Part shown: positions 28,775-40,560 of the stretch, one piece after another
Layout: each line of letters begins with the position of its first letter
Numbering within the stretch: position 1 is the first letter of the stretch
Assembly (NCBI GenBank): GCA_021292105.1
Contig: CM037857.1
Coordinates: 32,744,680 to 32,808,679 of the forward strand
Reading direction: 5' to 3'
DNA from: Anadara kagoshimensis
Lineage: Eukaryota; Mollusca; Bivalvia; Arcoida; Arcidae
Length of the DNA: 64,000 nucleotides
Made by a program: the position numbers and the translations under genes
The notes under the pieces: model-generated
What the model saw: only the letters and a program-made list of their open reading frames with translations
Told to the model about the DNA's origin: nothing
Database searches by the model: none

Positions 28775-28983
28775 AATTGACGTATCGCTGACCACACCCA
28801 CAATGTTCCGACAAAGGTCCGGCATGCTTGAATTACATGCAAAAGAATGAAAACTCGGTCTGAATTGCGTCGTTTAATGACGTCACTGACACAAGTACGT
28901 CATTAGTTGCCGTGACGCTGCTTTGGTACCGTGATGGCGGCCTTTGTCGGAACATTGTGGGCGTGGCCGGCGATAAGTCAATT
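28775..28983. mobile_element. 209-bp MITE, copy 3 of 3 (best preserved)
   Basis: Starts AATTGACGTATCGC and ends GCGATAAGTCAATT. TIR similarity extends inward through CACAATGTTCCGACAAAGG for about 50 bp. The internal TGACGTCA-like segment and GGTACCGTGATGGCGGCC match the other copies. Confidence 0.88.
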
Positions 28984-29014
28984 GCATTGTACTAGCACAT
29001 TAGTAACTCTGTTT

Positions 29015-29252
29015 TTCGCATTATGTATACATAATGCACTTTATGGGATTTAATGTGACTACGGCGCACATTATCGCAACTATATAATTATGTATTTTTT
29101 TAATTATCAAGCGATAATTTTCGTTCTAATAATGTGAATTATGTATTAAATGTGATTGCAGCATGCCGTTATGGCAAGCTTTGATCACTTTTAGTCTCAT
29201 AAATGTATTATGTACATAATTATGTATTCTGTACATAATGCATAAATTTGCC
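29015..29252. repeat. AT-rich stretch with TTATGTACATAA palindromes
   Basis: Inverted pairs such as CATTATGTATACATAATG and TTATGTACATAA recur five times over 240 bp. The outer pairs face each other, so this may be a small eroded MITE. Confidence 0.5.
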
Positions 29253-29353
29253 CGCTAACTGGCTAATGAGATACCATTTTGCCAATCAGAAGCCTTGTAA
29301 CAAAAGGGTCTATAGTTAATGATGAAAATACCGGTCGGTAACCAGCTACAGGT

Positions 29354-31100
29354 GAAGTGGCAGAGGCAGACAGTTCTGGGATAGTGACTGAGGCGGACAG
29401 TTCTGGGATAGTAACTGAGACGGGCAGTTCTGGGATAGTGACTGAGGCAGGCAGTTCTGGGATAGTGGCAGAGGCAGGCAGTTCTGGGATAGTGGCAGAG
29501 GCGGAGAGTTTTGAGATAGTGGCTGAGGCGGGCGGCCAGTTCTGGGATAGTGGCTGAGGCGGGCAGTTCTGGGATAGTGGCTGAGGCGGACAGTTCTGGG
29601 ATAGTGACTGAGGCGGGCAGTTCTTGGATAGTGACTGAGGCAGGCAGTTCTGTGATAGTGGCTGAGGCGGGCGGCCAGTTCTGGGATAGTGACTGAGGCG
29701 GGCAGTTCTGGGATAGTGGCTGAGGCGGACAGTTCTGGGAAAGTGACTGAGGCGGGCAGTTCTTGGATAGTGACTGAGGCAGGCAGTTCTGAGATAGTGG
29801 CTGAGGCGGGCAGTTCTGGGATAGTGGCTGAGGCGGGCAGTTCTGGGATAGTGGCTGAGGCGGGCAGTTCTGGGATAGTGGCTGAGGCGGGCAGTTCTGT
29901 TCTTGGTTAGTGACTGAGGCGGGCAGTTCTGGAATAATGACTGAGGCGGGCAGTTCTTGGACAGTGACTGAGGCAGGTAGTTCTGGGATAGTGGCTGAGG
30001 CGGGCAGTTCTGGCATAGTGACTGAGGCGAGCAGTTCTGTGATAGTGGCTGACTCGGGCAGTTCTGGGATAGTGACTGAGGCGGGCAGTTCTGGGATAGT
30101 GACTGAGGCGGGCAGTTCTTGGATAGTGACTGAGGCGTCAGTTTTGGGATAGTGACTGAGGCAGGCAGTTCTGGCATAGTGGCTGAGGCAGGCAGTTCTG
30201 GGATAGTGACAGAGGCGAGCACTTCTGAGATAGTGACGGAGGCGGCCAGTTCTGGGATAGTGGCTGAGGCGGTCAGTTTTCGGATAGTGGCTGAGACGGC
30301 CAGTTCTGGGATAGTGACTGAGGCGGCCAGTTCTGAGATAGTTACTGAGGCGGCCAGTTCTTGGATAGTGGCTGAGGCAGTCAGTTCTGGGATAGTGACA
30401 GAGGCTGGCAGTTCTGGGATAGTGACCGAGGCGAGCAGTTCTGGGATAGTGGCTAAGGCGGGCAGTTCTGGGATAGTGACTGAGGCGAGCAGTTCTGGGA
30501 TAGTGACTGAGTCGGGCAGTTCTGGGATAGTGACTGAGGCGGGCAGTTCTGGGATAATGGCTGAGGTGGCCAGGATAGTGGCTCAGTGGTGGGCAGTTCT
30601 GGGATAGTGGCTGAGGTGGGCAGTTCTGTTCTTGGTTAGTGGCTGAGAGTCGGGCAGGTCTGGGATAGTCACTGAGGCAGGCAGTTATGGGATAGTGCTG
30701 AGGCAGGCAGTTCTGGGATAGTGACAGAGGCGGACAGTTCTGGGATAGCGACTGAGGCGGCCAGTTCTGGGATAGCGACTGAGGCGGGCAGTTCTGGGAT
30801 AGTGATTGAGGCGAGCAGTTCTGGGAAAGTGGCTGAGGCGGGCAGTTCTGGGATAGTGACCGAGGCGAGCAGTTCTGGGATAGTGGCTGAGCGGGCAGTT
30901 CTGGGATAGTGACCGAGGCGAGCAGTTCTGGGATAGTGGCTGACCGGGCAGTTCTGGGATAGTGTCTGAGGCGGGCAGTTCTGGGATTGTGGCTGAGGCA
31001 GGCAGTTCTGGGATAGTGGCGGAGGCGGACAATTCTGGGATAGTGGCTGAGCTGGCCAGTTTTGGGATAGTGGTTGAGGCGGACAGTTCTGGGATAGTGG
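29354..31100. repeat. 27-bp minisatellite, about 64 copies
   Basis: Unit GGCAGTTCTGGGATAGTGAC plus TGAGGCG. Being a multiple of three and nearly free of stop codons, it stays open in several frames: plus (SSGIVTEAG)n and minus (LPASVTIPE)n, (PQPLSQNCP)n and (RLSHYPRTA)n, giving frames up to 319 residues. No signal peptide, splice site or start context is consistent with a gene, so I treat all frames as shadows of the repeat. Units vary at a few fixed positions (GACTGA or GGCTGA; GGGCAG, GGACAG, GAGCAG or GGCCAG), and a few have 1-6 bp indels that shift frame. Confidence 0.95.
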
Positions 31101-31116
31101 AAGAAACAAGAATACC

Positions 31117-31400
31117 ATGAGAAAACAACTGCCCTTCAGCAAGCGGACTGACACGCTTTCTCCTTTCACTTCTTTGGGCGGACAACTTATTCAGGACTCC
31201 ATGAGAAAACATCTGCCGTTCGGCAGACTGACTGACCGTAACGCTTTCTAATTTCACCGCTTTGGGTGGACATATATATAATCTTATCGGTTAGGTTTGA
31301 GACGCCCGGTCACATAAGAAAACAACTGCCCTTTGGCAGGCAGACTGGTTAACTTTCTCATTTCACCACTTTTGGTGGACAAACGATGAATATTATTCAG
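31117..31400. repeat. Three diverged tandem units of about 95-115 bp
   Basis: Each unit contains ATGAGAAAACAACTGCC, a GGCAGACTG segment, CTTTCTCATTTCACC and TTTGGTGGACAA. It directly follows the 27-bp minisatellite, and the SINE at 31,390-31,705 follows it. Confidence 0.75.
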
Positions 31401-31705
31401 GTGTGAGACTCCCGATTGTAAACTTATATCGAGACGTCGCCAGCTATAGGCAAAGGTGCAGAAAGTTTGCCTGTGTGTTGCGCTGATGGCATTTTACAGC
31501 GGGGTTCTTTATCGTGCCAAGTCTACCAAGACACGGGACCTCGTTTATTTTAAGTTCCCTTCCGAAAGAACCGTGACTTTCATTTCGTAATGCCGAGTGC
31601 TTGGCGAAAGAAAAGTCACTACCCACTTTTAGGCCTTGGGTCAGACCTGGCCGGGGCTCGAACCCACGACCTCCCACTCATTAGATTCTTGATCTAATGA
31701 CAAAG
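31390..31705 (-). mobile_element. tRNA-headed SINE, nearly full length
   Basis: Reverse complement of the family at 61,945-62,290. Head end with CGAACCCACGACCTCCCACT (inverted B box), body with TTAAGTTCCCTTCCGAAAGA and GTAATGCCGAGTGCTTGGCG, tail with CCAGCTATAGGCAAAGG. It is non-coding; the 77-residue frame over it is an artefact. Confidence 0.85.
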
Positions 31706-32802
31706 TGGTCTCAAGTTTTGGGGATCCCGACTATGGATGGATAAAAGCACAAATGACAAAAGTGTGTTCATTTGCGACTTTCCCGACTTTGGCGAACACT
31801 GGGTCCAATGAATTAAAAAGTTGGTATTTTTTGTGTCTCACTTATAGATGGAATGTGGATTAGCAATCCAAGAGAGACAACTCGCACTTATTTATACATC
31901 AAATTATTCAGCAAGTGTGGCAGGCATCATATCAGAATTACTTTGGCATAATCAATGCAACTTTTTTTTAAGAAAGAAATACATGTATTAAATACATTTT
32001 AAAATGGTATATACAACATGTACATGTATATTATAATTTTAGTATGCATTATTTTATTATTCACATATAATTGATACAACTGATGTTTTAAATGAAATTG
32101 TATGAAATTAGCAAATATAACAACAACATCAACAACAACAATAATAATAATAATAATAAACAAAAACTTGGGTGTCAGGTTTAACATCGTGATCTGTAGG
32201 ATCCCGATTAGTAGCCCGTGGTCTGTGAACACCGTCGGTTAAAATGTACTGTCACCGAAGTCCGCGTGGTATAAAGTTATATAATGAATGTACTTTTAAT
32301 AAATAGGTCGGTAGTGTGACTGTGGTTTTTATACTAAACTTGTGCTTTAGTCTCAGTGAACAGGATTATTGTATTTTCAATCGAGTTAATCACGGGGAAA
32401 TTTATCAAGGTATGTTTCTTGTTTTATTTCAATGTGTTGATATTGTCGTATATCATACATACATACATACATATATAGTATATATAGCTTGTATTTATAC
32501 AAAATTTTGAACAAGTTCCACTTATCCGAATGAATTCGAATTTTGATATGTTAAAATATAGACTCTAAATATACCAATACACATAAAATAAATTTTGTTG
32601 CAATTAGTTGGAGGTTTGGCCATTTTTTTCCGTAGAATGACTGGAAATATATAGGTCGCGACGACCACGATGTAAAACCTGACCATGCGTTTTGACAATG
32701 TATGCATAATAACTATTTAATCATCGAGTTGCAATTTCTTACAGATTTACCCCTCTTATACAATTACATGTGGTTTTTTAAAGAACAAAATGTTTATAGA
32801 AG
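31706..32802. other. Gene-free AT-rich stretch
   Basis: No exon or element recognised. It has an (ATT/AAT)n run near 32,135-32,158 and a CATA microsatellite near 32,455-32,475. Confidence 0.45.
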
Positions 32803-32916
32803 AGAGAGAGAGAATCGGAGGGAGAGAGAGACACTCGGGAAGAGAGACACTGGGAGAGAGAAAGAGAGAGATTGAGAGAGTCGGAGACTCGCGGATCGGA
32901 GAGAGAGAGAGACTTG
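32803..32916. repeat. GA-rich low-complexity tract
   Basis: Repeated GAGAGAGA and GGGAGAGAG segments, purine-rich on the plus strand over about 110 bp. It adjoins the truncated SINE. Confidence 0.9.
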
Positions 32917-33172
32917 AAAGTGGGTAGTGACTGTTCTTTCGCCAAGCACTCGGCATTACGAAATGAAAGTCACGGTTTTTTCGGATGGGAACTTAAAATA
33001 AATGAGATCCTGTGTCACGGTGGGCTTGGCACACTAAAGAGCCCTGCTGTATAATGCCATCAGCGCAACGCACAGACAAAATTTCTGCACCTTCGCCTAT
33101 AGCTGGCGACGTCTTGATATAAGTGAAATATTTCTAGACTAGGAGGTTAAACGCCATTACCCAACTCAACTT
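32917..33172 (+). mobile_element. SINE lacking its tRNA-like head
   Basis: Starts within the body (ACTTGAAAGTGGGTAGTGAC) and runs through GCATTACGAAATGAAAGTCA, TCGGATGGGAACTTAAAATA to the tail (TAGCTGGCGACGTCTTGATA), ending with GTTAAACGCCATTACCC. The GA tract replaces the head. Confidence 0.85.
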
Positions 33173-33657
33173 AATTCTATTTTTCATGCTGATTTTTTTG
33201 CATCAATACTTTTCACAGTGTGGGAACGGAAGTTGAGTCAAACTGTACAGTTTTCGGTAGCTGTTTTCATTGAAGCGAGAGACGAAATAAAAACAACATG
33301 TCTGAAACGGTTGGTGGGTACTTTTTAACTTGTATTAAGCATATAACGCAAAATCTGGATAGAAATTTAAATGGAGAAATTTGACGATGAAAAATTATTT
33401 ATCATTTTAAGTATTCGTTGTCACTTATATCTTTATACACTCGACAATAATAACACTTGAACACGAGACAGTGAGATAAAATACATCGACTTGTAGCGAA
33501 AAATGCGTAAATTCTCTAGCGTGATGAATTTTCTAGTGTAACAAACAATACTTAAGACAACTTTTAATATAAAGTTACACATATATTAAGATGACATCAC
33601 CCGCCTTTAAATGGTTATTGTTATAAATACGATTTTTCTTCGCACCTTGGAGATGTT

Positions 33658-33735
33658 TACTGTACAGGTAGCTCGAAAAATACTGTACAGGTAGCTCTAA
33701 ATATCTGTAATTTTTCTGTACAGGTAGCTCAAAAT
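33658..33735. repeat. Three subterminal CTGTACAGGTAGCTC repeats
   Basis: ACTGTACAGGTAGCTC occurs three times at about 25-30 bp spacing. Two inverted copies (GAGCTACCTGTACAGT) lie at 35,195-35,245, so the motif is placed symmetrically inside both ends of the CACAGTG element. The TIR itself contains ACTGTACAG followed 12 bp later by GGTAGCT. Confidence 0.85.
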
Positions 33736-33769
33736 TAAAACAAAATAATTCAAGGTTTAATGCATTATT

Positions 33770-34175
33770 ATACCCACCGCAAACAAAGTTCATGGGGTAT
33801 ATAGAAATCAAACTGTCTGTCCGTCAGTCTATTCGTCCGTTCGTGCATCCGTCTGGTTGTCTCTCAATATCGTGTCCTCTCCATATCTTCCATGCCTATC
33901 AATGGATTTTGATCAAACTTGGAACAGATGTAAAACAACATGATCCGATGTGTCGGATACCAAATTGATGTACATAGGTCAATGTCATGAGGTCAAATAT
34001 TAGTTTTTTCGTCACAATATCGTACCCGCACCATATCTTCCACGTCTATCGATGGATTTTGATCAAACGTTGCACAAATGTAAACCAACATGAGACGATG
34101 TGTTGCATTAGGTCAAGGTCATGAGGTGTAATTTTAGTTTTTTCCGTCACAATATCGTGTCCGCTGAAATGTTAC
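33770..34175 (+). repeat. About 2.3 tandem units of 170 bp
   Basis: Units contain GTCACAATATCGTGTCC, ATGGATTTTGATCAAAC, GTAAAACAACATGA and TGTCATGAGGTCAAAT. The leading part (GGGGTATATAGAAATCAAAC, TCTGTCCGTCAGTCTATTCG) looks like the 5' end of a tandem-core element like the pearl-like one, nested in the CACAGTG element. Confidence 0.7.
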
Positions 34176-35682
34176 TTTTATTCTTATTTTTTCTGCGTGT
34201 TGGGGCTATTAGTCTCCTTTAGACAGTTCTGGTTTATTTAATTTTTTTGCAACATTTTCATATATATATATATATTATTGCAACATTTTCTTAATTTCAG
34301 ATGTTAAAAGAACGCTGAAACGATTACATTGTTAATACTGCAAAAGTAAAGCAAAATTAAATTTTTCTAGGTTGTCGACCATTGTATAATATTTCACAAG
34401 GATTTGGAACTGAAATTTAATAAACAGACCTCAATCAAGGAGATATTCGAATTCATCATCCCAAGGGAATACGAGAAAGACAACAAAATTCTCATACCAA
34501 ATGGATAAATTGAGAAAAAAAAAATTCAAAATGCCCAAACGATTCTCCATTCCAAACACCAAAGAAAATTTTGTTACACTCTACGCCTACACTTTGTAAT
34601 CATTATGAAAGATGTAAAATTGTGCATTTTCACAACCATAATGAGTTCCATCGCGGAAAAACAGGTTTAGGTATGAATGCTGAACAAAATTTACCAATCA
34701 ATGGCCAAATAAACAGTCTAGAACGTAACGTTGTTTATTTTGTTTGAAACAAATTTGAGGCTTTATGATATTCAGACAATTTATGCCATAGATCTACGAT
34801 TCAGATGTCTTCTAAAAATGCGTTACACAGGCGTGATTCTTCACATTGTAAGATTATATATAATTATATCCTTTTACTATTTTAGAGACGTAATAGTATT
34901 CAGTTGTAAATTGTTCATAATAAACGGTATTTGCCTTAATTTACATAGAACAGTATTGTCTGATAATGTCCTTTTTATGACTTGGTGTATTTTAGATCAT
35001 TGATGACCTTAGAATATGAATGTCACGCCTGATAAACGCATTTTAGATAGCAACTCTACGTTTATACCCCTGAAACCCAAATATAAAAAAATCAAACCTT
35101 GGGGTTTTTTTTTAAAATTAATTGTGATACATGCATTTCTATTAAATAAAAGCGTTCCTTTTACTTTCTATACTTTGAATTTGAATACCAGTTGTGAGCT
35201 ACCTGTACAGTGCAATGTTATAAAATGTGAGCTACCTGTACAGTAAACAGAAAACCACACAGTTCAATAAAATCGTGTTTTGAAGTTTTCTCCAAACTTC
35301 TACGTACTATTATAAGTCACAAGTTATTTTTAACATTCATAGCTTGCAAACTGTCTTCAGAATAGTATTAAATAGAATAGTCATATTGAGAAAATTGAGA
35401 ATAAATCGTGAATTCATAACAATTCCGCTGTGATCTATCATGTTCAACAAACGAATAAAAGTTTTAGGCTTGATTTTTCTCAAAATGTGCTGGATAATTA
35501 AAAATTGCATTAACATAGTGATATCCACGTACCTATGAAAAATCTCACAACACTTCATAACAACAATAATTTTACATATTTTACTTACGTTCGACTCCAC
35601 TGTTTTCATTCCTCGCTTCGATTAACAGAGCTACCGACAACTGTACAGTTTGACTCAACTTCCGTTCCCACACTGTGCTTTT

Positions 35683-36070
35683 TATCTATCTCTCACAATT
35701 TTAATGAAAATGGCCGAAACAACAAAAATCACAAAAAGTATGACATTTCAGGGGCAATAACTCCAACATGGATGATCATATTTTTATGAAACTTGCTTAT
35801 CAGTTAGATCTTGTCATGTTCATCATTTTTCCAATTTATACTCTTTATCTATCTCTAATAATTCTCAAGAAAATAATCAAAAGCTATAAAAATATGTAAA
35901 AAAAAAAAAAAAAGAAAGAAGAAAAGAACTTTAAGGGGCAATAATTTCTAAATTGTCTATCAGATATTTATAAAACTTCATACATAGCTAGAATTTGTCA
36001 TGCCAATCTTTTTTAAATTGAAAAAAAAATCCAATAAATATCTTTAGTAACAGCTTATATACACCCTATG
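35683..36070 (+). repeat. Diverged dispersed repeat with AGGGGCAATAA motif
   Basis: Two loosely repeated units: TATCTATCTCTCACAATTTT then TTCAGGGGCAATAACTCC, and again TATCTATCTCTAATAATTCT then AAGGGGCAATAATTTC. Period about 180 bp. Confidence 0.6.
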
Positions 36071-36189
36071 TGTAATAACATTGTGATATTTTGTGTAAAA
36101 ATGAGGATTGTGATCAATATTATTATTATTATTATTATAAGCGTGGGTACGTGTGTCAAATTATTTCGTTTACATGTATTTATAAATTG

Positions 36190-36195
36190 ATGAAT

Positions 36196-36264
<69 letters not shown>

Positions 36265-36300
36265 TTGTTTGTTTGTATGTTGCATAATGTTATTGCTATG

Positions 36301-36368
<68 letters not shown>
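36190..36368. repeat. (TTTA)n followed by (TA)n
   Basis: About 18 TTTA units (36,190-36,262), a 40-bp spacer, then about 33 TA units (36,302-36,368). It also gives a spurious Tyr-Ile frame. Confidence 0.95.
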
Positions 36369-36394
36369 TTATGAATAAAAGAAAAAAACCCAGC

Positions 36395-36772
36395 TTATAC
36401 CAAAAACTCAAAGGTCGAAATTTAGGCCATTACCTTTGACCTTGACTTCATTTCGACGGCCATGTAAAAAGAACATCAAATCTATAAACCCCATGTCATT
36501 ATCTTTACAAATACAATATAGTCAAGATATAGCAATTTAAAGCTGTTTTCAAAAATTGCAAATTTAACATAAACACGTGTAACCTATTTTTCAACCAAAT
36601 TTCACGAAATGAACAAACTTTAAGATAAAGACTATGTAGACTCTGTCAAGGACCTTCCACAGCAAATTTGGTTTCAATTGGTCCAGTAGTTTCGGAGGAG
36701 AAGATTAAAGTTTACTGAAGGACACACATACGCACGCTTCGCGCACATGGCCTTGCCAGGTGAGCTAAAAAG
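36395..36772 (+). mobile_element. Pearl-like element, 3' end only (second copy)
   Basis: Collinear with 22,150-22,683: GACCTTGACTTCATTTCGA, AACCCCATGTCATTATCTTT, TTTCACGAAATGAACAAACT, a G/C-alternating run and the terminal CCAGGTGAGCTAAAAA. The tandem core is absent; the TA microsatellite abuts its 5' side. Confidence 0.8.
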
Positions 36773-37045
36773 CCACTGGAAATCAGCCTTGAAAACATAT
36801 ATCAAAACCCTGAATTCTGATACTAGTACATTAATTATAAAGTTAAAACATACCAGAGTTGAGATTTGAAACAGAAGTTTGCTATTGCTGTGTCATGTGG
36901 TACTGACTTTTGAATGTATTATTTCATAAAAATTCAAAAGTAGCACATGGCAGCTAAAATATGTTACAATGAGAATTAAATTGCTTGAGATCATTTCATG
37001 TTTTTTGTCCATTCAATGATAATTGTCAATAGTTATACGTTTTCA

Positions 37046-37307
37046 GGCCCCGGTTTCACAATCATCCTTAGCTAAGATTTTCCTTAACTTAAATCTTTCA
37101 AAATTTCAAATCTTCATAGTTGTGTTAATTTTCAAGATATTCGGGAATGTAAGGTGTTATTTTTAAGATCACCTGAAGAATTAAAACATTTGCATTTAGT
37201 TTTGACAAAAATATTCATCAGCAGTTCCATCAAAGGAGATAACCAAAATTTGCTAAATTTAAGCTAAGAAAATCTTAGCTAAGGAATGATTGTGAAACTG
37301 GGGCCAG
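37046..37307. mobile_element. 262-bp MITE, TIR GGCCCCRGTTTCACAATCAT
   Basis: The left end GGCCCCGGTTTCACAATCAT and the right end ATGATTGTGAAACTGGGGCC form TIRs of about 38 bp that include CTTAGCTAAGATTTTC. There is no clear target duplication (TCA against AGT). It is non-coding. Confidence 0.85.
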
Positions 37308-38599
37308 TTAGGTTATGTGGTCAGAAACAATATTTAAATGACCGTTTACCTATTTATTCTTTTAAGATGCAGATCTGTCTGGTAACCGATAATAAGACTT
37401 TTTTGAAATGTAATTAAAACAGGAATTCTTTATCTTTTAAAATACATGTATTATGGTTTCCAGGCTGAAAATATGCGCTAAAAACCAACCACCATTTATT
37501 TGTAAGTTTTGAATACCAGTACATGTAATAAGATTGAAATGGAAATTTTTTATTGTAAGACCATAGATATACAAAATTTTGATTGAGCCATGTAAAAAAA
37601 AATTAATATTGCTGAAATATTTAACAGCAAAAGTTTAAGTTGTTTTTTTATTTTTGTGTTAATTCCTGATAGATATTTGCATTTGTGTTTCAATCATGAA
37701 CCCAAAAAACGACATTTTAATGATTTTCTTCTAGTTTTGCATTAATATCCGTTGCCATGGTAACCAATATCTGACTAAATTGATGAAAAAAGACGTATGC
37801 TTCTTGATATTTGACAAAATTCAAAACTGAAAAAAATGCCGTGAAATTTATTCATGATAATTTCAATACATGTATAACCAAGGGGTTAAGATAACAGTTT
37901 CCATTTTACAAAAAATTCACGACAAAAATCCGTGTAGCATCTTTACAAAAATCCCATAACAACACAGTGCGTGAAAAAAGAGGGCCACGCCTCTGACAAG
38001 GGTTTTAGTCTGTCAATAAATCTCGCTCATTCCAACGCTGAAAAAAATCACACATGCGCAATCATACATTTGGACACGGTCAATATTCAGGAAAGGGGTG
38101 ACAGGTTTCGAATCTAGCTAGTTGTTTAAATTTCCGTGACAAAAATATGACAGAGTTGGTGTCGCGTGTTTTTCCTTAATTTTTGTCAAATGCTACATTA
38201 ATTTTATCGCCAAAAACGTATTCTTTCTTTGCGAAATGGAACCTCAACATTACAGTCTCCCCCCTTATAAAACAATACAGTGGTCAAAAATTGCCCCTGG
38301 CAAGTAGATCCGGGTACTCTTGAACATTTTTACAGGTAGTGATCACAACTTGGAAGAACAGGTAAGTGAAAGCATGTGTTTTTTTATTGTGGTCCCCGCG
38401 ATCATGGCTGCCAAGAAAGTGAAAATGTGAATGTCTTATTCCTTCAAACTACAGTGTAAAACCACTTTTAAAAGTATTGTCAAATCGTTGTTTAAATAGA
38501 TTTCGAAATTATTTATTTTTTTATCGGGGAAATTTCCACATCATAGTTTATTGTGAATTGGTCTTTTTTGAAAATGGCGCGAATTCGGATTGTAAGAGT
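37308..38599. other. Gene-free stretch
   Basis: I find no exon with splice context and no repeat shared within the window. A GC-richer portion at 38,220-38,420 contains CCCCCCTTATAAAACAATAC, which includes a TATA-like TATAAAA, but no open frame follows it. Confidence 0.4.
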
Positions 38600-39650
38600 A
38601 ACTCGTTTGTAACTACAGCGGAAATAACAAGTTAATCCATCGAGACATAATTTATGATTGAAAACGGAGTTCCCATGAAATAATATTTCCAACTTTAAAT
38701 TTGGCGCCATTTTTGACAACGGGCGTTTTTTGGAGGAGGGGGTTGTCAAAATTTGAACATAAGCACCTTTAAAAAGATTAAATTGCATTTTTTCCTGTAT
38801 CAATTATGATAATATAATATGCTTGGGGTTCCAATGAAGTAATATTCCCCACTTTAATTTTGGCGCCATTTTTTGACAATGGACAATTGATTTTGTTTTT
38901 GGAAGGGGGGTTGTAAAATTTGAATACAAGCGCCTTTAAAACGGTTAAATTGCATTTTTTTTCATGTACCAGCTGTGACAATATAATATGCTTGGGGTTC
39001 CAATGAAGTAATATTTCCCACTTTAATTTTGGCGCCATTTTTGACAATGGACAATTGATTTTGTTTTTGGAAGGGGGGTTGTCAAAATTTGAATATAACC
39101 ACTTTTAAAACGATTAAATCGCATTTTTCCATGTACCAGCTGTGCCAATGTAATATGCTTGGGGTTCCAATGAAGTAATATTTTTCACTTGAGTTTTGGC
39201 GCCATTTTTGACAATGGACATTTTTGGGGGTTGTCAAAATTTGAATATAAGCACCTTTAAATAAAAATGCATTTTATCCTGTATCATTTATGACAATATA
39301 ATAATTATGTTTGGGGTTCCAATGAAGTATTATTTCCCACTTTGAATTTGGCGCCATTTTTGACAATGGACATTGGGGGGGGGGGGGGGGGGGGGTTGTC
39401 AAAATTTGAATATAAGCACCTTTAAAGCGATTAAAATGCATTTTGTCCTGTACCAGCTGTGACAATATAATATGTTTGGGGTTGCAATGAAGTAACATTT
39501 TCCACTTTAATTTTGGCGCCATTTTTGACAATGGGCATTTTCTTTGGAGGGGGAGGGTGTCAAGATTTGGAAATAAGCACCTTTTATACCATTAAAATGC
39601 ATTTTTTTCCTGTACCAGTTGTGGCAATATAACATGCTTGTTGTTTTTCC
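38600..39650 (+). repeat. Six tandem units of about 165 bp
   Basis: GGGGTTCCAATGAAGTAATA marks units at 38,825, 38,994, 39,161, 39,313 and 39,478, plus a diverged first unit at about 38,665. Each continues TTTGGCGCCATTTTTGACAA, a G-run of variable length, TTGTCAAAATTTGAATATAA and a TGTACCAGCTGTGACAATAT block. The inverted TTGACAA/TTGTCAA pair around the G-run could form a stem. The minus-strand frames across it are repeat products. Confidence 0.9.
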
Positions 39651-40224
39651 CTAAAGTTTATTCAACCTGTTTTGCACCAGACATTTGTTGAATTTTTTTT
39701 ACTGGAAAATCACTGGGAACAATTATAGCATGCTATTTACTTTTCAAGTTCATTAAACATGTTTGTAGCAGGAATTTTGTGATTTTTTTATTCTGGAAAA
39801 AGTCATTGTATATGACAGTTTTTTTAGACTGAAGACTTCGTGTACATAACTACGATCCCTATTGTAAAGATATTTTCACAATTTTGTGGGTAAGGACAAT
39901 TAGATTAATTTGCTAGTATTTCAGTTGTTGGTCAAATAGGATTTTTAGTTCTTGTTCCCTAGGGATTAACTATCATTTGGTAGTAATTTTAACCAAACAT
40001 AAACCCTGTTGTTTTGTGTTTTTATAAGTGTTTTCAAGATATTATTCATCCTATGTTTTGATTCCTGGTAGCCAAAACCGCCATTGGCTACTAATTTCTG
40101 AAGAATTCTTTCAATAAGTAACATATTTTAGCAAATTTGTGGAAAAATACTTTAAAAAGGACTATATTTTCGCAAATTTTGGAAATTTTGCTATTATTTT
40201 AAATTTGTAGAAACCTAGTTCATC

Positions 40225-40560
40225 TATGTGGGTGTTAATGTTAAATGTCTATCATATAGGCTTGTTCCATCATGTGAGCATTGGTGTTTAAGTGTCCATC
40301 ATATAGGCTTGTTCTTCATGTGAGCATTGGTGTTTAATTAAGTGTCCATAATATAGGGTCATTCTTCCATGTGAGCATTGGTGTTTAAGTGTCTAATATA
40401 AAGGTTTGACATTTTACCATGTGAGCATTGGTATTTAAGTGTCCAATATAAAGGTTTGATGTTCCCCCATGTGAGCATTGGTGTTGTGTCCATTTCAATG
40501 GCTTGTTCTTCATGTGAGTATTGATGCTAAGTGTCCATCATAAAGGCTTGTGCAAAATGG
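40225..40560 (+). repeat. About seven tandem units of 45-57 bp
   Basis: Unit TGTGAGCATTGGTGTTTAAG then TGTCCATCATATAGGCTTGT. Spacing varies through indels near the end of each unit. The core TGTGAGCATTGGTGTT is the most conserved part. Confidence 0.9.

Larger units (their letters stand above)
33214..35677. mobile_element. 2,464-bp element with CACAGTG termini and 5-bp target duplication
   Basis: The TIRs start CACAGTGTGGGAACGGAAG and agree almost perfectly for 38 bp, then loosely to about 70 bp. CTTTT stands on both outer sides (33,209-33,213 and 35,678-35,682). CACAGTG equals the consensus heptamer of V(D)J recombination signals, and 5-bp duplications with CAC-starting ends are typical of Transib/RAG-type transposons. 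No transposase is visible, so the element is non-autonomous. CMC-type elements also begin with CAC but duplicate 2-4 bp; because the target is a T-run, the 5-bp reading is not certain. The interior holds tandem repeats (33,770-34,175). Confidence 0.65.

Noticed and set aside
29255-30222. Long minus-strand frames of 253 and 319 residues as genes
   Set aside because: They are complete readings of the 27-bp minisatellite in different frames; translation is a 9-residue repeat without start context or splice sites.
36091-36378. Membrane-like 95-residue frame
   Set aside because: Hydrophobicity comes from the (TTTA)n and (TA)n microsatellites.
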